This document shows, one piece after another, positions 9,779 through 18,340 of a stretch of DNA of 64,000 bases (positions are counted from its first letter, which is position 1; every line of letters begins with the position of its first letter). The notes under the pieces are model-generated. The model had not been told where the DNA came from, searched no databases, and saw only the letters and a program-made list of their open reading frames with translations. This DNA comes from Clostridium sp. 26_22 (GTDB taxonomy: Bacteria > Bacillota > Clostridia > TANB77 > CAG-508). The DNA is taken from contig MNRP01000045.1 in the NCBI GenBank assembly GCA_001916005.1, positions 21,403 through 85,402 of the forward strand. The letters run 5' to 3'. The translations under genes and the position numbers were made by a program.

Positions 9779-10729
9779 ATGCTAAAAATATATAATACAG
9801 ATATAGAAACAAATAAATTAGAAGAAATAAAAGAATTTAAAAAAGGTAGTTGGATTAATTTAGTAAACCCATCGGAACAAGAAATAAAAAAAGTATGTGA
9901 AAGTACAAATATTCAAGAAGATTTCATTAGAGATGCTTTAGACTTTGAAGAAAAAGCCAGAATTGATAGAGAAGAAGATGATGGTACAACTTTATTTGTA
10001 GTTGATGTTCCTATAGTGGAAAAAAATGAAGAAAATGATGTATATACTACAATGCCATTAGGAATGATTGTTGTTAGAGATGACTTTTTCATTACAGTAT
10101 CCCTAAGAAAAAATAAAGTAATAGAAGATTTTGAAAAAAGAAAAATTAAAGATTTTCAAACATATAAAAAATCAAAATTAATATTCCAAATATTATATTT
10201 AAATTCATCTTATTATTTAAGTTATTTAAAGTTAATAAATAAAGAAACTGAAATTGCAGAATATATTTTAAAAAATTCAATGAAAAATAAAGAATTATTA
10301 AAATTATTAAGTTTGGAAAAGAGTTTGGTTTATTTTACTACATCATTAAAATCAAATGAGCTTGTTATGGAAAGAACTTTAAGAGGAAAAATCATTAAAT
10401 TGTATGAAGATGATGAAGATATACTAGAAGATGCTATTACTGAAAACAAACAAGCTATAGAAATGGCTAAAATATATAGTGATATTTTGAATGGAACTAT
10501 GGAGGCTTATGCATCAATTATTTCTAATAACTTAAATGGTGTTATGAAATTTTTGACTTCTATTACAATTGTTTTAGCAATTCCAACAATGATATCTAGT
10601 TTTTGGGGAATGAATGTTAATTTACCATTTCAGGATAGTAAATTAGGATTTGTTATTATGATTGCAATATCAGCTATTTTGACTTTAGTGGTTACATGGT
10701 GGTTAAAAAAGAAAGATATGTTAGATTAA
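9779..10729 (+). CDS. corA: CorA family divalent-cation (Mg2+/Co2+) channel
   Basis: 316 aa. The long N-terminal cytoplasmic domain ends in the pore helix with the diagnostic GMN selectivity motif (SFWGMNVNLPF) and a second transmembrane helix, finishing with the basic tail TWWLKKKDMLD. CorA pentamers import Mg2+ down the membrane potential. The in-frame GTG at 9770 overlaps the Shine-Dalgarno (AAAGAGG, 9764-9770), so I take the ATG at 9779 as the start. The gene is monocistronic with a clear sigma-70-type promoter and terminator. The transported ion is inferred from the family. Confidence 0.92.
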   Translation: MLKIYNTDIETNKLEEIKEFKKGSWINLVNPSEQEIKKVCESTNIQEDFIRDALDFEEKARIDREEDDGTTLFVVDVPIVEKNEENDVYTTMPLGMIVVRDDFFITVSLRKNKVIEDFEKRKIKDFQTYKKSKLIFQILYLNSSYYLSYLKLINKETEIAEYILKNSMKNKELLKLLSLEKSLVYFTTSLKSNELVMERTLRGKIIKLYEDDEDILEDAITENKQAIEMAKIYSDILNGTMEAYASIISNNLNGVMKFLTSITIVLAIPTMISSFWGMNVNLPFQDSKLGFVIMIAISAILTLVVTWWLKKKDMLD

Positions 10730-10732
10730 AAT

Positions 10733-10766
10733 AAAAAAGATTATCTATTGATAATCTTTTTTATTT
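10733..10766. terminator. Bidirectional terminator between corA and the vanW-like gene
   Basis: A 7-bp core stem (10739-10745 with 10750-10756, TATT loop) is extended by the A6 and T6 runs on either side. Confidence 0.85.
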
Positions 10767-12592
10767 TAATTAGTTTTATTTCCAACTACATTACTTTCTT
10801 TTTGTTTATTTGTAGTATTAGTTGGTTTTGATGTTTCATTCTTTATTTCATTACTTTCATTAGTTTTATTATCACTTGCTGGTTTTGTATTCACTGTTGT
10901 TGTATCATTTTTATTATTATTATTTGTATTTGAATTATTATTAGTAGTATTGTTTGCTACCCCTTTAGTTCCTTTTAATATTATTTTTTGCATTGCACTA
11001 TATGTATCTCTTGAAAGCAATTCTCTTGAAACCACTTTTCCATTCAAACTTTTTATCATATAAGTTTCTGATATTAATCCATTTGCACCTTTTTGTTTAA
11101 CCTTTTCAGTTCCCGTACTTAATGTCGCATCATCAACATATTTTACAGTAAATGGTATTGAAGAAATTGTTTTTCTTTCAAAAGAAGTTGTATACTCATT
11201 TTCTTCTTTTATACCATATATTGATATTGTTGCAATTCCATTTGAAACACCTGCTTTTATTTTTATAGCATATGTTCTTGTATTTTTAAATTTAAAATCT
11301 GTTAATCCATAAACAACAGTTGCATCTCTTCCTGCTGGAACATATGATGTTACAAATTGATGATTTCTTCTTTCTGTTACTTTCATGTTTGCCATTAAAA
11401 CTGCATTATACAATGTAGATGATATTTGGCAAATTCCTCCACCAATTCCATCTACAACTTCTCCATTTTCATATATTTTTCCATTTTTGTATCCTGCTGC
11501 AACAGTTCTCTCTCCTAAAGTTTGATTATATGAAAATGTATCTCCTGCCAATACTACTTTTTCATTAAGCTTTTGACAAGCTATTCTTAAATTTGTAGTT
11601 CTATCTGTATTACTGGCATCATATCTAGTTGTAAAAGTTGCTAATACATCAGGAAAAGCCTCTGAACCAATTTGAGCTGTTGTAACTTTTGGCTTTGTTA
11701 TTGTTAATGGGATTGTGTATTCTTCCTTATCTTCTGCTGAAATTATATTTTTAGCATCTTCTACATTAAAATCTATTCCTTCAACTTCTGGATGAATTGT
11801 GAAAGGATCTTTTGTATAATAAGCATCTTGTACTTCTTTATATATTTCGTCATGTATTTTTTGAATATCGATATCTTGAGGCTTTTCGTTTATTACAGGT
11901 ATTTCTATAATATCGTTTGTTTCGTTTATATTTCCTAATTTATCTTTTATTTTTTGTAAAAGATTTTCTGTATCAATTTTTATACCCTCTTTACCTTTTG
12001 TTATTATTAAATTACTTTCTTCTATATAGTAATCTGGTTCTTCCAATGCTCCTGGAAGATTTGTTCCAATATCTTCTATTTTTTGTTTAGCATTTTCTTC
12101 ATTTATTGACATATTCACATTAATATCTTTTTTTCCTATTAGAGCAAAAAAAATATTATAATTATTAACAAATATATTATTTGATTTTCCCACAGAAATA
12201 GCTTCTTTTACGGCATTTTCTATTTCATAATTTATTTCTAATAATTCAGAATTTATGCTTGCTTCATAATCTTCATATTTTAATTCAATATCTCTACTAT
12301 TTTTTTCTTGATAAATTAATTCTATTTTACTCTTAGCCTCGTTTTCTGTTAATCCTGAAACATCTATTCCTTTAATTTTAACTCCACTTACGATTTTATC
12401 ATTATTAATATTCATAATAGCAAATACCGTAGATAAAGCTAATATAGCAACAAGTATAATCGAAATTATAACAGCCAATATTATTATTTTTTTCTTTTTA
12501 TTGCTTTCTTTCACTTTTATTTCTTTATTGTTTCCATCTGTATTTTTCATTTTCTCTTCAGTTTCTTTTTCTTTTAAATTTGTTTCTTCCAT
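10766..12592 (-). CDS. VanW family membrane-anchored surface protein
   Basis: 608 aa. A charged cytoplasmic N-terminus (~1-35) is followed by one membrane helix (~36-60). An extracellular part carries repeats of the type seen in putative peptidoglycan-binding domains (VSGLTENEAKSKI). The VanW domain spans about residues 300-440 (AGDTFSYNQTLGERT, DGIGGGICQISSTLYNAVL, RRNHQFVTSYVPAGRDAT), then a beta-rich segment and a low-complexity Asn/Thr/Lys C-terminus. VanW is named for a vancomycin-cluster gene, but most homologues lie outside resistance loci; there is no vanH/A/X here. A cell-envelope role is inferred. Confidence 0.88.
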   Translation of the reverse strand: MEETNLKEKETEEKMKNTDGNNKEIKVKESNKKKKIIILAVIISIILVAILALSTVFAIMNINNDKIVSGVKIKGIDVSGLTENEAKSKIELIYQEKNSRDIELKYEDYEASINSELLEINYEIENAVKEAISVGKSNNIFVNNYNIFFALIGKKDINVNMSINEENAKQKIEDIGTNLPGALEEPDYYIEESNLIITKGKEGIKIDTENLLQKIKDKLGNINETNDIIEIPVINEKPQDIDIQKIHDEIYKEVQDAYYTKDPFTIHPEVEGIDFNVEDAKNIISAEDKEEYTIPLTITKPKVTTAQIGSEAFPDVLATFTTRYDASNTDRTTNLRIACQKLNEKVVLAGDTFSYNQTLGERTVAAGYKNGKIYENGEVVDGIGGGICQISSTLYNAVLMANMKVTERRNHQFVTSYVPAGRDATVVYGLTDFKFKNTRTYAIKIKAGVSNGIATISIYGIKEENEYTTSFERKTISSIPFTVKYVDDATLSTGTEKVKQKGANGLISETYMIKSLNGKVVSRELLSRDTYSAMQKIILKGTKGVANNTTNNNSNTNNNNKNDTTTVNTKPASDNKTNESNEIKNETSKPTNTTNKQKESNVVGNKTN

Positions 12593-12783
12593 AACTTTTT
12601 TTCTCCTTTTATCATCTATATTTATACTACCATATTATTAATTTTTTGACAATATTTTTTCTAACTTACTATTAGTTTTTATAAATTTATATTCAAAAAT
12701 ATTTAAAATATGTTTGAATTAAAAATATTATATTTAAAATATTACATTTTTCAAAAAAATTTTGCAAAATTTTCAAAAAATAC

Positions 12784-12812
12784 TTGAACAATATTTAATT
12801 TAATATTATAAT
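12784..12812 (+). promoter_or_regulatory. Promoter for the carbohydrate-binding protein gene
   Basis: TTGAAC at 12784-12789 and a consensus TATAAT at 12807-12812 with a 17-nt spacer, 34 nt before the ATG. Confidence 0.75.
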
Positions 12813-12846
12813 GTTGGAAGCAAAAGATAAATAAGGAGATATTATA

Positions 12847-13314
12847 ATGGAGTTAACAAAAAATATATTTTTTAATACAGATAAATTAATAGAAAATACA
12901 GATGTAAAAATCTCATATACAGGAAAATTTTTTCAAGACAATTCTGAAGAAGTTTTTATTCATTATGGCTTTGGACTTAACTGGGACAACATAAATGATT
13001 TGAAAATGGAAAAAACAGAATTAGGATTTCAAGCAGAAATACATTTATGTGAAGGAGAAACATTTAATTTCTGTTTTAGAAATAATAATAACGAATGGGA
13101 TAATAATGAAGCCAAAAATTATATCTTCAATTTAGAGAAAAAACAAACAGAACTATTAGTATTAGATGATGAACCAGTTTCTTTAGGTTCTGCTAGAAAA
13201 TTAAGAAAATCTTATTTATGGAGCAAAAAAATTCGTTTAGCTGTTTATAAAATTATTACATATTTCCCTAAAATAATTTCTGGAAATTATAGAAGAAGAA
13301 CAAGTGAAAATTAA
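12847..13314 (+). CDS. Stand-alone carbohydrate-binding module protein (CBM25/53-like)
   Basis: 155 aa without signal peptide. Residues ~18-105 fit the starch-binding CBM25/CBM53 pattern: EVFIHYGFGLNWDN, a mid-domain Met, FCFRNNNNEWDNNEAKNYIF with the aromatic and WDNN residues that contact sugar in that family. The C-terminal ~40 residues are basic with an amphipathic or weakly hydrophobic stretch. No catalytic domain is attached, so it may be a cytoplasmic glycogen/starch-associated protein; that role is inferred. ATAAGGAG lies before the ATG. Confidence 0.75.
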   Translation: MELTKNIFFNTDKLIENTDVKISYTGKFFQDNSEEVFIHYGFGLNWDNINDLKMEKTELGFQAEIHLCEGETFNFCFRNNNNEWDNNEAKNYIFNLEKKQTELLVLDDEPVSLGSARKLRKSYLWSKKIRLAVYKIITYFPKIISGNYRRRTSEN

Positions 13315-13322
13315 TCATATAT

Positions 13323-13355
13323 AAAAAAAAGAGTATTTTTTCAATACTCTTTTTT
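13323..13355. terminator. Bidirectional terminator
   Basis: A 7-bp core stem (13331-13337 with 13343-13349), flanked by A- and T-runs, lies between the CBM gene and the convergent SDR gene. Confidence 0.8.
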
Positions 13356-13358
13356 GTT

Positions 13359-14087
13359 TTATATTGACCATCCTCCATTTATAGAAATAATTTGTCCTGT
13401 TATATAATCATCTTCAATTAACCATTCTACACATTTTTCAATATCATTTACTTTTCCTATTCTTTGAAGAGGAATTTCTTCTTTTATATATTCTAGCTCT
13501 TCTAATCTTAAATGTTTATTCATTTCAGTATCAATTATTCCTGGAGCAATTGAATTAACTCTTATATTTGATGGTCCTAACTCTTTTGCTAGAGATTTTG
13601 TCATTGCATCAATTCCTGCTTTACTAACACTGTAGTGTGATTCGCAAGAAGCTCCTATTTGCCCCCATATTGATGACATATTTATTATACAACCTTTTTT
13701 ATTATGTATCATATTTGGTATAACTTCTTGTGTCATATAAAAAACAGAATTTAAATTTACATTAATCATATTATTCCAATCTTCATCAGTTATTTGTGTA
13801 AATTCTTTTATTTGTGATATTCCTGCATTATTTATTAGAATATCAATTTTATTATATTTTTCAAGCACATATTTTACTAATTCTTTTGCTTCACTTCTTT
13901 TTGATATGTCTGCTTTAAAAATATCTATATTTACATTTCTTTCTAATAATTCTTTTTGTAATTCTTTTATTTGGTTTTCAGATTTGTTATAATTTGCAAC
14001 AACTGTATAGCCTTTTATTGCTAATTTTTTCGCTATTTCTCTTCCTATTCCTCTTGATGCTCCTGTTACTATTACTATTTTATTCAT
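13359..14087 (-). CDS. Short-chain dehydrogenase/reductase (FabG/YmfI-like)
   Basis: 242 aa, a classical SDR. It shows the N-terminal cofactor motif TGASRGIG, the NNAG motif (ILINNAGIS) and a catalytic Ser-Tyr-Lys set in NMSSIWGQ and HYSVSKAG. The end GQIISINGGWSI is typical of 3-oxoacyl-ACP reductase-like SDRs. No fatty-acid synthesis genes adjoin it, so the substrate is unknown. The start has AAGGTGAT 5 nt upstream. The gene reads away from the tRNA cluster located just upstream. Confidence 0.9.
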   Translation of the reverse strand: MNKIVIVTGASRGIGREIAKKLAIKGYTVVANYNKSENQIKELQKELLERNVNIDIFKADISKRSEAKELVKYVLEKYNKIDILINNAGISQIKEFTQITDEDWNNMINVNLNSVFYMTQEVIPNMIHNKKGCIINMSSIWGQIGASCESHYSVSKAGIDAMTKSLAKELGPSNIRVNSIAPGIIDTEMNKHLRLEELEYIKEEIPLQRIGKVNDIEKCVEWLIEDDYITGQIISINGGWSI

Positions 14088-14154
14088 AAAATCACCTTAT
14101 TAAATTAATATAAAAAAGCCAGTAATTAAGCTTATGCAAAACTACTGACAATTG

Positions 14155-14231
14155 TGGAGCCACTTCTCAGATTCGAACTGAGGACCCCCGCATTACAAGT
14201 GCGGTGCTCTGGCCAACTGAGCTAAAGTGGC
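14155..14231 (-). tRNA. tRNA-Thr (anticodon TGT)
   Basis: 77-nt cloverleaf on the minus strand. The acceptor GCCACTT pairs with AAGTGGC, and the anticodon arm CCGCA-CTTGTAA-TGCGG gives TGT. The T-arm is CTCAG-TTCGAAT-CTGAG. CCA is encoded. Confidence 0.95.
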
Positions 14232-14236
14232 ATTCT

Positions 14237-14288
14237 TGGTGACCCCTACGGGAAAAGGGCGATGTCTTAACCGCTTGACCAAGGGGCC
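14237..14288 (-). pseudogene. Internally deleted tRNA-Glu
   Basis: Minus-strand sequence matches a Firmicutes tRNA-Glu at both ends. The acceptor GGCCCCT/AGGGGTC, the D-arm (GGTCAAGCGGTTAAGAC), the start of the anticodon arm (CGCCCTTT) and the 3' T-stem CCCGT with ACCA are present. It is only 52 nt, against about 75. The 3' half of the anticodon arm, the variable loop and the 5' T-stem and loop (about 23 nt) are missing, so it cannot fold as a tRNA. An intact tRNA-Glu must exist elsewhere in the genome. A deletion or an assembly collapse would both explain it. Confidence 0.85.
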
Positions 14289-14299
14289 TTATTATAATA

Positions 14300-14336
14300 A
14301 AGAACTAAATAATGATTAGATTATTTAGTTCTTTTT
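14300..14336. terminator. Hairpin between tRNA-Lys(TTT) and the tRNA-Glu remnant
   Basis: A perfect 14-bp stem (14300-14313 with 14320-14333, 6-nt loop). On the minus strand it lies just after tRNA-Lys(TTT) and could terminate or process that transcript; the T-tract is stronger on the plus strand. Confidence 0.6.
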
Positions 14337-14411
14337 GGTGAGCTATCCGCGACTCGAACGCGGGACAACTTGATTAAAAGTCAAGTGCTCTACCACCTGA
14401 GCTAATAGCCC
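14336..14411 (-). tRNA. tRNA-Lys (anticodon TTT)
   Basis: 76-nt cloverleaf on the minus strand. The acceptor GGGCTAT pairs with ATAGCTC through one wobble, and the anticodon arm CTTGA-CTTTTAA-TCAAG gives TTT. The T-arm is CCGCG-TTCGAGT-CGCGG. CCA is encoded. Confidence 0.95.
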
Positions 14412-14540
14412 GTTTCTTTGTTCTAAGTTCAACTCAGAACGCTTTTATATATTACACCATTTTTTTTGATATGTCAATACATTTATCAAAAAAATTTAAA
14501 TTTTTTTAAAATTTTGTTATTTTTTGACAAATATACTAAC

Positions 14541-14726
14541 CTATGCGTTTAATTTTGCTATAACTTCTTGTACATCTATACCATGTACACCACAAGCTTC
14601 TTCTAATGTTTCCATTTGTGAAGCTGGACATCCTAAACAATGCATACCAATTTCTAATAAAATTTCTGCTTTTTCTGGTGCTTTTTCTAAAATTTCACCT
14701 ATTGTAGTGTCTTTATCAAATTCCAT
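14541..14726 (-). CDS. DUF1858 domain protein (disulfide/redox-associated)
   Basis: 61 aa matching the DUF1858 pattern throughout: TTIGEILEKAPEKAEILLEIGMHCLGCP with a CxxC pair (C-L-G-C), then helices ending IDVQEVIAKLNA. The family is found alone or fused to hybrid-cluster and other redox proteins and is thought to bind metal or form a disulfide through the CxxC. AAGGAGGGAAAA lies just before the ATG. Monocistronic. Confidence 0.88.
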   Translation of the reverse strand: MEFDKDTTIGEILEKAPEKAEILLEIGMHCLGCPASQMETLEEACGVHGIDVQEVIAKLNA

Positions 14727-14841
14727 TACCTTTTCCCTCCTTTTAATATCATCTTTTTAATTTTACCATAAATTTCATTAAAAGTATAGACAAATCTTAA
14801 AATTTGTTGTATTATAATAAAAATTGTAAGGTGGTGATATT

Positions 14842-14997
14842 ATTTATAACCTAATCAATTTATTTTTTATCATTTTTATTATTAATCTTTTTATCACATT
14901 ATATTCATTTTATATGTTTTTTGAAATAAAATTTTTTCACACAATTCAAGGTTCCAAATTAAAAATCAAAAAAAATAATAACAAGGAGGTCTTTTAA
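14842..14997 (+). CDS. Small membrane protein at the head of T4SS-1, apparent AUU start
   Basis: 51 codons. A hydrophobic segment of about 25 residues follows YNLINLFF, then a basic tail (QGSKLKIKKNNN). The frame is closed upstream by TAA at 14827, and the first ATG is at 14914, inside or after the membrane helix. AAGGTGGTGAT (14828-14838) places the initiator at ATT 14842 (ATT at 14839 is the alternative). It ends TAA at 14995-14997, immediately abutting the ATT of the coupling ATPase in the same frame, so the two are probably translationally coupled. No family recognised. Moderately sure that it is translated. Confidence 0.55.
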   Translation: MYNLINLFFIIFIINLFITLYSFYMFFEIKFFHTIQGSKLKIKKNNNKEVF

Positions 14998-16692
14998 ATT
15001 TATAATAAAAAAAGAAAATTATTTTTTATTATTTTATTTTTATTAATTTCTATATATTGGTCAATTAAAAAATTTTATCCAATTTTTATCGCAACAGAAA
15101 TTATTATTCCATATGGAATTCACCCATTTGATATTTGCTCAAAAAATCCTTTATTATGGAAATATATTAAAATTTTATTTTTATTTACATATATTTTTTC
15201 GAATATAATTATTTTAAATTCTTTTTATAATAAATTTATTTTTAATTTATTTAATAAAAAAAATATTCCCAAAAAAAATAATAATAAATATGATATAAAT
15301 AAATTACATTTATTTATTGGAAATGATTTTAATACAAAAGAAAAAATAATTATTCCCGAATCTGGTTTATATCAAAATTTTTTAATAACTGGTACCATTG
15401 GCTCTGGAAAAACATCTTCTGCTATGTACCCATTTACTAAACAATTAATGGAATATAATAATAAAAATCCAAATGATAAAATTTCTATGTTAATTTTAGA
15501 TGTAAAAGGCAATTATTCTAATCAAATAAAAAAATTTGCAAAAAAATATAATTTAGAAAATGATTTATTAATTATTGGTTTATCTTCTAATATTTATTTT
15601 AATCCTCTGCACAAGCCTAATTTAAAACCTCAAGTTTTAGCAAATAGAATAAAAACTATTTTAACATTATTTTCAGAAAATAATTCAGAATCATATTGGT
15701 TAGACAAAGCAGAACAAGTAATTTCTGAAGCAATTAAACTTTGCAGATTATATAATAATGGGTATGTTACATTTTTAGAATTACATAAATTAATAACAAT
15801 TCCAAATTATTATAAAGAAAAAATAAATATTATTAGAAATTTATTTACATCTTCAAAATTAAATTTAAAACAAATATATGAATTAAATGCAAGTCTCGAT
15901 TTTTTTCAAAAAGAATTTGAAAATTTAGATTCTAGAACAAAAGGTATTTTAATTTCAGAAATTACAAGAATAACAAATACATTTATTTCAGATTATGATA
16001 TTTATTCTAAATTTTGTCCACCAATTGAAAAATTAAATTTTTTAGGATTTGAAGAAATAATTAATTCGGGAAAAATAGTTTTACTAGATATGAATATTTC
16101 TGAATATTCTATACTTTCTAAAATTATTGCAGCATATTTAAAATTAGATTTTCAATCTGAAATACTTTCTTCTTTATCAAAAAATAATATTAAAAAAACT
16201 GCTTTTATTTGTGATGAATATGATAAATATTGTACAAAAACTGACAGTGATTTCTTTTCTTTAAGTAGAGAAGCTAAATGTATAAATATAATTAGTACCC
16301 AAAGTTATTCTTCATTAAAAAATACATTAAAAGATGATTCTGCTGTAAAAGTAATTACTCAAAATTTAGTTAATAAAATTTGGTTTAGAACAGATGATAT
16401 TTTTACAATAGAAGAAGCACAAAAACAATTAGGAAAAGAAGAAAAAGAAAAAATATCAACAACAATTTCTGAAGGTGCTAAAGAAACAAATTTTAATTAT
16501 ATAACTAATAGCTTAACCTCTCTTAATTCTAATATTTCCGAATCCTATAATTCTTATTTTCAAACTGATTTTATTTTTGACACAAATTTTTTTACTAGAA
16601 ATTTAGAAACATTCACTTCCCTTACATTTTTATCTGATGGATTAATTATTTATCCACCAAGAAAAACACAAATGATACCTTATTTTAAATAA
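14998..16692 (+). CDS. VirD4/TraG-type coupling ATPase, apparent AUU start
   Basis: 564 aa. Two N-terminal membrane helices (~7-25 and ~60-85) precede an ATPase core. Walker A (ITGTIGSGKTSSA) lies before the first in-frame ATG at 15424, so a protein starting there would lack its P-loop. No ATG, GTG or TTG occurs in frame before that ATG; the frame opens at ATT 14998 directly after a TAA, 8 nt downstream of AAGGAGG (14983-14989). Walker B is FICDEYDKY. NIISTQSYSSLK resembles the conserved motif after Walker B. VirD4-type proteins hand substrates to T4SS channels. No relaxase is nearby. Confidence 0.82.
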   Translation: MYNKKRKLFFIILFLLISIYWSIKKFYPIFIATEIIIPYGIHPFDICSKNPLLWKYIKILFLFTYIFSNIIILNSFYNKFIFNLFNKKNIPKKNNNKYDINKLHLFIGNDFNTKEKIIIPESGLYQNFLITGTIGSGKTSSAMYPFTKQLMEYNNKNPNDKISMLILDVKGNYSNQIKKFAKKYNLENDLLIIGLSSNIYFNPLHKPNLKPQVLANRIKTILTLFSENNSESYWLDKAEQVISEAIKLCRLYNNGYVTFLELHKLITIPNYYKEKINIIRNLFTSSKLNLKQIYELNASLDFFQKEFENLDSRTKGILISEITRITNTFISDYDIYSKFCPPIEKLNFLGFEEIINSGKIVLLDMNISEYSILSKIIAAYLKLDFQSEILSSLSKNNIKKTAFICDEYDKYCTKTDSDFFSLSREAKCINIISTQSYSSLKNTLKDDSAVKVITQNLVNKIWFRTDDIFTIEEAQKQLGKEEKEKISTTISEGAKETNFNYITNSLTSLNSNISESYNSYFQTDFIFDTNFFTRNLETFTSLTFLSDGLIIYPPRKTQMIPYFK

Positions 16693-16719
16693 TTTTATTT
16701 TGAAAGGAGTTTTTTATAT

Positions 16720-17061
16720 ATGAAAAAAAATAAAAAAATATTATTTTATTTTTCTTATACTTTATTTTTATTTTTTATTTTATCTATTTTATTTTTTAAT
16801 TTTTCTTTTGCTTTTGGAGAACCCAAACTAGTTTCAAAAATAAATTCTGCTTTTGAAAGCATTGAAAGTTGGTTGTTAAAACTTTCAACCCCTGCTGCCG
16901 CAGTCGCTGTTGGTACTGGTGTTTTTATGAAAAAATTTAGTTTTGGTGATGAAGAAAGAATTAGATTAGGTAAAAAAATTATTAAAGGTTCCTTATTTTC
17001 ATATGCATTTATTCTTGCAATTGATCTAATATTATCAGCAATAAAATCTTTAATTAGTTAG
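16720..17061 (+). CDS. VirB2/TrbC-like pilin-type membrane protein
   Basis: 113 aa. A long N-terminal signal or membrane segment (~8-35) is followed by a short loop and two further hydrophobic helices (~55-70 and ~88-112) joined by a charged hinge (MKKFSFGDEERIRLGKKII). This size and hairpin layout match VirB2/TrbC-type T4SS pilins of Gram-positive bacteria. AAAGGAG precedes the ATG. It sits between the coupling ATPase and a VirB6-like gene, as expected for a T4SS operon. The assignment rests on topology and context rather than strong motifs. Confidence 0.65.
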   Translation: MKKNKKILFYFSYTLFLFFILSILFFNFSFAFGEPKLVSKINSAFESIESWLLKLSTPAAAVAVGTGVFMKKFSFGDEERIRLGKKIIKGSLFSYAFILAIDLILSAIKSLIS

Positions 17062-17076
17062 GAGGTTTTTTCAAAT

Positions 17077-17949
17077 TTGAATGAAAACAATATTACTCAA
17101 ATAATAATAGATACAATAAATACAATTTTAGGAAATTTATTTAGTTCAATTGATAATAATTTATATTCTATTTTAGATGATATTACTTTTATAAATTCTG
17201 ATATTTTAAAAGATAAAAATTTTGAAAATATTTTTGGTACTTCAACCTCAAATGGAATATTATTAATTGCTAATTCATTACTTTTAGGATTTTTATTATA
17301 TTTTGCAATTAAATATTTAATTTCTCATTTCACATTTTCTAATGTTGAACAACCTCATAGCTTTTTAATTAAATTAATTATTTGTGGAATTTGTATGAAT
17401 TTTTCTTATTTTTTATTAACTTATTTTTTAGATATTTTTTCAAATATAACCTTAGCAATAAGAAACTTAGGAGAAACTTTATTTAATAAAGAAATTTGTT
17501 TTTCAGAATTAATTTTAACAATTAATTCTAATATTTCTGTAAATACCACTTCTGTAGATGTTTTTTCTTTAGATGGTTTAATAAAAAGTATTCTTAGCTT
17601 TTCTTTATTAAATTTAGTTTTTTCTTATTCTTTTAGATATATTTTAATTAAAGTTTTTGTATTAATAGCACCTTTTGCAATATTATCAAATTCTTTAAAT
17701 TCCTCTTCTTGGTTCTTTAAGTCCTGGATTAAAAATTTATTTTCTTTATTATTTATTCAAATTATTGTATCAATAATTTTATTAATATTATTTTCAATGA
17801 ATTTTTCCTCAGGAAATTTAGCTATTAAATTTATTTATGTGGGTGGTTTATTTGCACTTATAAAAGCAAATTCATTTGTACGTGATTTAGTCGGTGGAGT
17901 TTCCACAACTATTTCACAAAATGTGCATAACTTTTCAAAAATTAAGTAA
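17077..17949 (+). CDS. VirB6/TrbL-like polytopic membrane protein
   Basis: 290 aa with about six hydrophobic segments and an N-terminal soluble stretch. The final segments carry the loop KANSFVRDLVGG typical of Gram-positive TrbL/VirB6-like channel proteins. The start is a TTG at 17077 behind GGAGG (17061-17065); no ATG fits. It lies 15 nt after the VirB2-like gene and 12 nt before the PrgI-like gene, so one operon is likely. Inner-membrane channel role inferred from family and context. Confidence 0.65.
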   Translation: MNENNITQIIIDTINTILGNLFSSIDNNLYSILDDITFINSDILKDKNFENIFGTSTSNGILLIANSLLLGFLLYFAIKYLISHFTFSNVEQPHSFLIKLIICGICMNFSYFLLTYFLDIFSNITLAIRNLGETLFNKEICFSELILTINSNISVNTTSVDVFSLDGLIKSILSFSLLNLVFSYSFRYILIKVFVLIAPFAILSNSLNSSSWFFKSWIKNLFSLLFIQIIVSIILLILFSMNFSSGNLAIKFIYVGGLFALIKANSFVRDLVGGVSTTISQNVHNFSKIK

Positions 17950-17961
17950 GGAAGTGAATTT

Positions 17962-18243
17962 ATGAAATTTATTTTTCCACAAAATTATAATTTTAAAAAT
18001 AAATTATTTGGTTTTTTAGATTATTCAACTATTTTTTTAAATTTAATTTGGTTTTTATTTATTTTTTTATTTATTAATTTATTTTTTAATAATATTAATA
18101 TAAAAATATTTTTATTTATTATTTTTTGTTTTCCAGTTTTTCTTTTAAGTCTTTTTGGATTTAATGGTGAAAATATTGTTTATGTTATTTTTTATATTTT
18201 TAAATTTTTAATTAAAAATAAAATATTATTATTTATAAAATAA
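17962..18243 (+). CDS. PrgI/VirB3-like membrane protein
   Basis: 93 aa. A short N-terminal stretch (FPQNYNFKNKLFGFLDY) resembles the start of PrgI-family proteins, followed by two closely spaced membrane helices and a third hydrophobic C-terminal segment. PrgI/VirB3 proteins normally sit beside VirB4; here the matching VirB4 lies about 8 kb away on the other strand, beyond gyrA. AAGGAAGTG precedes the ATG. It closes the plus-strand T4SS-1 operon. Confidence 0.65.
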   Translation: MKFIFPQNYNFKNKLFGFLDYSTIFLNLIWFLFIFLFINLFFNNINIKIFLFIIFCFPVFLLSLFGFNGENIVYVIFYIFKFLIKNKILLFIK

Positions 18244-18340
18244 TATTTTTAGAATTCACTTTAAAAAATTTGCATTTTGTGATACAATTTTGGAAAAGTG
18301 TTAAACAATATGTCATTTATTAGGATAGGAGATTTTTATA

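Noticed and set aside
10766..12592. Vancomycin resistance locus because of vanW
   Set aside because: No ligase, dehydrogenase or dipeptidase genes nearby; VanW-domain proteins are common outside van clusters.
15424..16692. Coupling ATPase starting at the ATG 15424
   Set aside because: This would omit the Walker A and both membrane helices that are encoded in the same open frame just upstream.
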